Assembly: GCA_963978905.1 (NCBI GenBank)
Contig: OZ022261.1
Location: forward strand, 3,721,992-3,785,991
Reading direction: 5' to 3'
From: Trichostrongylus colubriformis
Taxonomy: Eukaryota; Nematoda; Chromadorea; Rhabditida; Trichostrongylidae
Length of the DNA stretch: 64,000 nt
Under the pieces are notes generated by a model, which saw nothing but the letters and a program-made list of their open reading frames with translations, was not told the DNA's origin and did no database searches. This document shows, in pieces, positions 57,585 to 64,000 of this stretch. The position numbers were made by a program, and so were the translations under genes. Numbering within the stretch: the first letter of the stretch is position 1; every line of letters starts with the position of its first letter.

Positions 57585-60500
57585 TACAAATAAACAACAC
57601 AAAATGCCGTGGTAGGTCTCGCTTTAGAAGCTATTCGATCTCCGACCTATCATTCGAACACAATGGTGGTCTATACCATCGGAACATCAATAATTGGCGC
57701 GGAACCCTCTCCCCTGCCTCGATACCACCGCCATGCCAATGGCGATCGATTTTTTTCTCTTTAATTTAATCTCATTTTTTCAAGTTTTGATGCAAGCGTA
57801 GTGTCTATATCATTCTCTCATAGTATTTTCTTCCCACCCCAACTACCTTGATTTTCAAGAGATAGTTTAGCAGGAATGATAGAATATGGAAGGTTGAAGC
57901 TAAAAGGAGGGATCCTTTGGTGGAAGGTAGGAGTTAGAAGCGAAGAAAAGGAAGGAAAGTAGGGAGAGGACTAGCGCAAGGTAATGTCCAAGGGTTAGTG
58001 AGGTGTAAGGTACAAATTTTCCTCCACATTCCTCCCTCTGGTCGGAAAGGCGTCAAGAGCAACCAGAAACTCCACATTGCTGGCATTCTCGCAAAACTGA
58101 TGCAACTTTTGAGCGAACGAGCCTCAGCTCACGGGGAAAATAACAACAAGGAATCGCTCAGAAGTGTATTCAACAAATTCATTATTGGGAAGATCTGCCA
58201 GAAATTTTTTCGACTCCACTCGTTGAACTTCTTCATGTCCGTTCCGTTCTGTCCGTTTAGATGAAATTGCGTGCTTCAAACGCACGACGGCATCATCTTT
58301 CAAGAAAGCATAAGGCAGATTTTTCGAAGTCATTGGGGGAGGGGGGGGCAGCACCGGAGTTCTGGAGGTATCTGCAGCATCATCGAGTTTAGATTTCTGT
58401 TAGAGATGGTACGTGCAGCGCTGAACCCATCCAAACAGTCATGCCGGTACTCAGCCAGGTCCACTAACACAACTAGGTGTCGTAGTGGGAAACATTTACA
58501 GAAGCATTTTCCAGAAATGCAAAATTTCATCCTTTTTCTTACGCTTCTCTGGAAAATGTAATGCACAGCCGTGGTTAGATCTGGGATGGGCAGGCCATGG
58601 TGCTCTATTTATTTATTTTTATGTATGTATGCGCCGGGTGGACGCACCAGAGGTAATAGACAAGAAAAGAGTGATGAATACGAAAAAACTGGTCGAAGGG
58701 ACTGACGCTCTTTTTTTTTGTGCTCTGACAGAAAAAACATAAAACAATAGGCCTTCTAGTTCTTCTATGGTCATCGATGAAATTGATCCCGCCAGATAAT
58801 CAACCAAACGACCACCCGTGGCATGAGAAAAGTGCGTTTAGGACTAATCGATTGGAGCCCCGCGTTTCTCATTCTATCAGTCATTCTCCCGGGATTATGA
58901 ATTTTCTTTGTTGCTGTCTTGTCAACTACGACTCCACTATAGCGTCACGACTTCACCAACACTTATTTTTGTTCGATGAGTTATTCAATCAAGGGAGATT
59001 ATTTGGAAGGCGTGACTGCTGAGAATAGTGGGGCTGGACCGGATGCTATGTGTAGGGGGGGGGGGCAGAAGAAGTGTCAAGCACTGCTTTGAGGGAAACG
59101 GTACACTGACTCTCAAAATCCAAACGTAACAATAGTCTTTTACGGTCCGCTCACGAAGTACTACTCTCACTTGCTCTCCGACCAAAATACAAAGATGCCC
59201 CGCACCTTGAGACTTCTCAGTTTGATCCCGGTTCTTCACATCAGTGCTATTTCCTTAGCTGGACTCAAGCAGAAACAACATCGTCTTCCTACTTTTATTG
59301 GCTTCTTTATCTTGCCTTTTACCAGATATCTCAACCAGGCTGTGAATCCTCCATATAATAACTGAAATTTGAAGTTACACTGGAAATAAAAATGGAATAT
59401 CTCTGCGGGGGCACCAACGACCAATCTCGATTGGGAGTATGAGTCTATTGGGGAATCGCGCTCGCTGGACTTAGCCGTATCCTCTCTCTGTATCTGAATT
59501 CTCTTTTCGCACCGTTTAGGGCTAATTCAAGTGGTCCCAAGACCTTCAAGTTCAGCTCACCCTCAAAGCCCTTTTTTACTCCCTTCCGCTACGTACCTTT
59601 TCCGTTCTGCAAATAAGTTTTCAAAGCTTTTCCTCACTAACTCCTTGATCGGTGTTTTCACGATGCAGTGTCAATCTTCTGTCAACCTTTTTATGTTTTC
59701 CGCATTGGCTGTCGCAAAATTCAATTATCTTTATTCCAGGCTTCAGCGCGCAAAACTTCTGGCAGGTGAATGGCAACACCATGGACACCACGGACATTCA
59801 GCGCTAAGCTTTGCTTTTTTTATAATTTTTTGGTTTTTTATAATTTTTTGTCAATAGAAGTAGAACGAGCATGTGTATTTCAGGGCGCATGCCATAGTGC
59901 ACCAAAACAGAACATGAAAAATTTTTTTGGTGTAAGGGAGATAGCAGGGTGCGTGAAGTCTTTTCTGCGACGAAGAGGCCCACTCAAGAAGCGGCGCTGC
60001 AAAATATGATGTTCTTTTTTTCTTCACAGTGACCCCATTTTTTCGTGTGATACTTACGACCTCAAACCACTGTATGGCAACGACAAGAGGCGCAGCACTG
60101 CATCTTTCATCCACACCTTCCATTTGGACCGAACTAGCTGCTCCAAGTACGACGAAACTGAGGATTTGGAAATATTCGAGGAAATAAGTGGAAGCTACAG
60201 CTCATTCTATGGCGTTCCACGTTTCTCTTGCACAACTTCGAAGGACAGCGTCGGGTTGGAATCTGAACGTTCTCTCCCCACAGCACTCACTTGATGACCG
60301 TAGCCTTCCTTCAACAACGTCGCCTCCGTCATCAAATTCAATATTGCCACCGATCTTGGAATAGTCCCCATCAACAGCACTTCAGAAGTAAAAAGTGGAC
60401 CTCGGCAGAATGAAAGGTTTTGAACATGTTTGTTGGATGCATTGTGCGGACAACCCCGCTACTGGAAGGGAACCTGGTTATGCGGTTTCAATGGTCAAGG

Positions 60501-61282
60501 TGCTTGTGACATCACTCTCAAAAGAGCTCTCTTAAAGACAGTGTTAGGGGTAATGTGGGTGATAAGGAATCCCTAAGAGAAGTCATTCACTCGAAAACTA
60601 CGGGTTTGGAAAGCCTATTTGCGGCAAAATCCCCCGCGAAGGGCGCGCCCCCGAGCTGTGGCAGAGGCGACCTCTTCAGCTCGAGCCGCCTTACTGTGCT
60701 CGGTCCGCCCGCTTTCTCAGTTTTGGCTTGAAGGTCACTCCAGTCGAAGGATGCTTTCTCATTCCCACATCCTTTCGTGTTCAAGACATGGCAACACGTC
60801 AATGGAAAACTCGTCCGGACTACCCGCCTCTTCACGGGAAGGCTCAACGTCGGGAATCAACGTGGGGAAGGGTCCTATTTCTCAGGTCTTTGACCATTTC
60901 TATCCGTTTTTTCTTCAGTGTCCTGTATCTGGGCATTTCGACTTTCATATTCACTACTACTTTTACTTTTCTGCCGAATTTCCCCAAACAAGGCTGCTGC
61001 CTTTAAGACAGCAGCTGAGGATCTTTTCCGCTTTTGGATGAAACAGAGGCCGACTCCTGGCTGCTCGGTTTTATCGATCACAGAAGATGTGGAAAAGCCC
61101 CGGCGAGAAGTGTGAAAGTGGATATGGTTGGCACTACCGACATTATGAAGAAGCAACGTGCTCGAGGGAAACTGCTTATTTCGATCCTCTTTCCCCTCTC
61201 CCCCCCCCCCCCCTTCAGGGACTCACACGCCTTTGTTATTAGAATCAGTTTGTGGCGACCTGTCTTCCCGGAATCATTTCAG
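57585..61282. other. Repeat-rich tract, no supported gene
   Basis: Starts with the partner (57597-57700) of the repeat at 49280. A minus-strand open frame at 58124-58354 (PYAFLKDDAVVRLKHAISSK, KKFLADLPNNEFVEYTSERF) is protein-like but has no recognised family. A block at 60700-60980 shares segments with 20880-21005 and 22870-22930. Nothing else could be supported. Confidence 0.45.
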
Positions 61283-61394
61283 GAAGATGCCACCCGAGCC
61301 CAACAAGCAATGGACCGACCAGCTGATCGTGGGACGGTATCGATCGCGGAGCGCCACTGGGCTGGGATCGCTGTTGGCACTGCATTCGTGCCAG
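61283..61394 (+). CDS. Candidate first exon of an unidentified gene
   Basis: After a good acceptor (AATCATTTCAG, which could also be a trans-splice site) comes GAAG and an ATG at 61287, then 36 codons with a high share of G or C at third positions (MPPEPNKQWTDQLIVGRYRS, ATGLGSLLALHSCQ) to a strong donor, CCAG/GTGAGC. A second frame across the exon is also open, so the start is not certain. Later pieces that might belong are near 61797-61919 (ARRNLNLESTEISMDEQQSS to a stop) and 62771-62830, but no chain in phase was proved. Family not recognised. Confidence 0.33.
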
Positions 61395-63635
61395 GTGAGC
61401 GATCTCCCTCATTAAAGAAAGGGCCCCGTGAATCGGAGTGAGCCACAGAAGTGAATGAACTATTGATAGCAGTTTGAAGCTGTTAGTGACGTTATTAGGG
61501 TAACGAAGGCAAACGGGAAAAACATTTTTTGTATATGCAATATCGAGTTCGAAAAGGGCCAAATCGGAAAAAGCGAATATTTTTCTGTAAACGATAAGAT
61601 AACTTAAATGGGATTTCTCGCCCCACTAGGAAGGTAGCAGCTGGATTGGATTTATTGCATGTGTGGATACACGTGAAATAGTTCGACAGACAAATGGTCG
61701 AACGACAACGCACTCATTTCAGTAAGCAAAAAAAACTAATGGAGGACATCAGGCTATGGTCCAGTGTGCCCATTCAGCCGATTAAGATTGGCTGCTTTTT
61801 CTGACGCGTAATCGTCGCTATGCAAATTCTGCACCGTCTTGAACAGGCCAGAAGGAACTTGAACTTGGAGTCAACGGAAATCTCAATGGATGAACAGCAG
61901 TCGTCATCGGCGGATTAGACAAAAAACGGTCCATTTGGGGACTAAGGTGCGACTAAGGACCACAAGTACTTTAGTCTGAGCGATTTTTTCTGGTTCAGTT
62001 TAACTGATTTAGGACGGCTGATCCCTTCAGAACAATCGTCTTCAACAGAGTGTCCCGCATTGACCTGGCCAGCAGGCACACATGAACTTCGATTCAGTGA
62101 CACCTCGTCGGGAGGTAGCGGTCGTCAACGGATGTTTCGCTAGAGAGCGGTCCGACCGTGGACCAAGGGTGGGTTTAAAGATCGGCTATGCTTTATCGTG
62201 TAACTCTACCTTATGCTCAGCTTAACTGATTCAGACCGGCTGCCACCTTCAGACCAATCGGCCATCTCATCGAGTCTCGTCTTCCATCGGCCATCGTTAC
62301 ACTTAAACTTGCTTGGCCTTAACGGAAAGACCGCCGCCAACGTGTGAAGGTAAACTGGTGATGTTCATTCGGATTAGTCAGCAACTTTTAGTAATTCATT
62401 CTTCTTACAAATAGGAAACTCCAAAATTCGTAACGATTGCTTCCATTTTCGGAACTTGGTGGGGGGTATGAGGAGCATGATTGGACCCAAACTCATCGTA
62501 GAGGGTGCTTTTTGAGCCTTCCGGGCATAAGTGGGAGTCCACTACGTAGACTTCTCGTTCAAGAGTCAACCCCCAATTGGCTGTGGGATGGTGTGGTATA
62601 GTTGAACGGCTGCGACGGATGTGGTGTATAGGAAAGCCGCCTGGGCCAGTAACAGCCGGAAAAGGGGGAAACCTTCAAGAATTGGCTCAAAGCACGTATC
62701 TTCCGCAATTCATGCAGTACTCCGTCCATTGTTCCATCTCCATCGCTCCAAGCGGGTCTCATTCCAAGAATCGTTTCAGATCTGACGTTGTTCGGCGATC
62801 CCAGTCACTATGGGCAAGCCAACTAAAACGAAGGTATGTCCTTTTGATTTTCTCATTTTTTGAGTTTCAGAACTAACTGCCTGCTCGTTGCAGCTGCTGT
62901 GGACGCTTCCGACCAGCACAACGACGTCGCCGCATGTCTTCTTGTGTTTCCGGGTGTGCTGCTCATATGTGTGGGTGCCCAGGGGGAGGGGTTAAAGTGT
63001 CTGTGTCCTTTAAGCTCTATTGTAGTCTTTGGGCAGGGAGTATCTGGTGTTTCAGTGGGTGTCGATTTTGCACGGGGTGTTTTTTTTTACCATAAGTTTC
63101 CTTTTGTTGTGGTATTTCTTATTCCCTAATTCGGTTGTTGGATTCAAAACACTAGTTATCAGCCCAATGTAAAAAAAAGATTGTAGCTGTTTTTTTGGCA
63201 GGCAGTCCCGGGCACCCTGTACATACTTCAAAACATTGGGGAAGCTCCCACCGAAACTTCTTTCCTCTTAAGTTGCTTATTTTCTTGGCCCTGTTGAGGT
63301 ACAAATAGGGTGGGACACTTGCTTATGCTCATACACAAAAAGTAAAGGGGGTTTCTAAGCTAAAAAATCCTTTTCGCGTCTTCATCCATAAGGGTTCTTC
63401 GTTCTGGGTGGGGATACCATAATTTCCAACTTTTCCTGATATGTTCAGGGGCACCAAGGTGTAAAAGGTGAGGGGGGTTAGGTGGTTAGGTAAACGGTGG
63501 GTCCCGGTCGCCCACACTTGTCAGCTACCCTCTTTCATTTTGTTGTTGTTTTGTTCACTGTTGTTGTTGTAATGCTCACCCTAAGTTTTCAGGCCTCTCA
63601 GGGCAGAAGGGCGTGTACCTTCTAAGAATTTAACC
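61395..63635. other. Tract without a supported gene
   Basis: Two related segments near 61985-62040 and 62205-62260 share AGTTTAACTGATTTAGGACG / AGCTTAACTGATTCAGACCG. A short ATG exon candidate at 62811-62834 (MGKPTKTK, donor GTATGT) competes with a different open frame in the same place. The region after 62930 is G/T-rich on the plus strand with no convincing frame. Confidence 0.4.
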
Positions 63636-64000
63636 CTTCCAAATCGAATCCCACGCATTGTGTCTCCCACCGATGGGGTCGACTCGTCGAAGCCATCGAG
63701 GTCCGCAGCTCGGCGTGCCTTGATGTGCCAGAAATTTCTTTTGGCTGCACCGTCCTCAGTGCAGCTAAGACGTTCCACCGACGGGTGGTGCTCACGTCAG
63801 GGGTGGCCCCTGGCCAGTCGTTCTGAGAAAAAACACGCGACAGGACCTAGAGGGGGAGTGTTGCGCCGTGAAAGGCGGTAGTCAGACTTCTTGTGGCTGT
63901 TGGACTAACCTATTTTCATGCTGAGTTTTTGCGAGTTTGCCAGGACCAAACACGGGCACAAGAGTTTTGAAGGGGATCGTATTTCGGGTTGGGAAAAGGG
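63636..64000. repeat. ~360 bp direct repeat, copy 2, cut by the window end
   Basis: Matches 52803-53165 throughout: AAATCGAATCCCACGCATTG, GGTCGACTCGTCGAAGCCAT, AGGACCTAGAGGGGGAGTGT, CGGGTTGGGAAAAGGG. It still matches at the last base of the window, so its true length is unknown. Confidence 0.85.

Noticed and set aside
55847..57615. Long plus-strand open frames (up to 147 codons) over the satellite
   Set aside because: They follow the 147-base units, restart whenever a 145/146-base unit shifts the frame, and encode the same repeat peptide; typical array artefacts.
1..64000. CRISPR arrays, bacterial operons, ribosome binding sites, rRNA genes
   Set aside because: The window is nuclear eukaryotic; tandem repeats lack the repeat-spacer form and no rRNA-like sequence was seen.

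Overview
This is a eukaryotic, intron-rich, gene-poor window that reads as nematode DNA, most likely a strongylid (hookworm-type) roundworm. Support: two genes assemble exon by exon with nematode-style splice sites (short T-rich TTTCAG/TTCCAG acceptors, several 51-67 bp introns) and encode proteins typical of nematodes; the rest is moderately AT-rich DNA full of small inverted-repeat elements, a mariner, an RTE-type LINE and a ~146 bp satellite. The species assignment is inference.

Layout. (1) 2541-15331, plus strand: a complete 14-exon COE/EBF transcription factor gene, the unc-3 orthologue, 473 codons plus stop, every intron phase consistent. Its introns hold MITEs, a tRNA-like relic and a decayed mariner. 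(2) 15332-20406: intergenic, with palindromic elements and two weak open frames. (3) 20407-26888, minus strand: a complete 6-exon gene for a 267-residue secreted protein with two Ig domains, of the zig-2/3/4 type. Its last intron carries, in antisense, a ~1 kb copy of the unc-3 HLH exons 11 and 12. (4) 26889-42830: mostly repeats: tandem arrays, a MITE with a dead mariner joined to its end, a ~2.35 kb foldback element with ~460 bp arms, palindromic MITEs, and weak exon candidates. (5) 42831-45039: seven exon remnants of a coiled-coil protein resembling the tail and stalk of a kinesin-14, broken by frameshifts in A-runs and a stop. (6) 49783-51612: a 5'-inverted RTE-like LINE. (7) 51.6-57.6 kb: nested MITEs, then a GC-rich run of five hairpins, twelve ~146 bp satellite units and a GACA microsatellite. 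(8) 57.6-64 kb: repeat-rich, one good candidate first exon, and a direct repeat running off the right edge.

The two intact genes fit neuronal biology: UNC-3/COE specifies motor-neuron identity and ZIG proteins are secreted neuronal Ig proteins in C. elegans, where both gene types are X-linked. Their neighbourhood here is an observation, not proof of co-regulation. All gene models were built by eye from splice signals, reading phase and remembered family motifs; no alignment or search was run.
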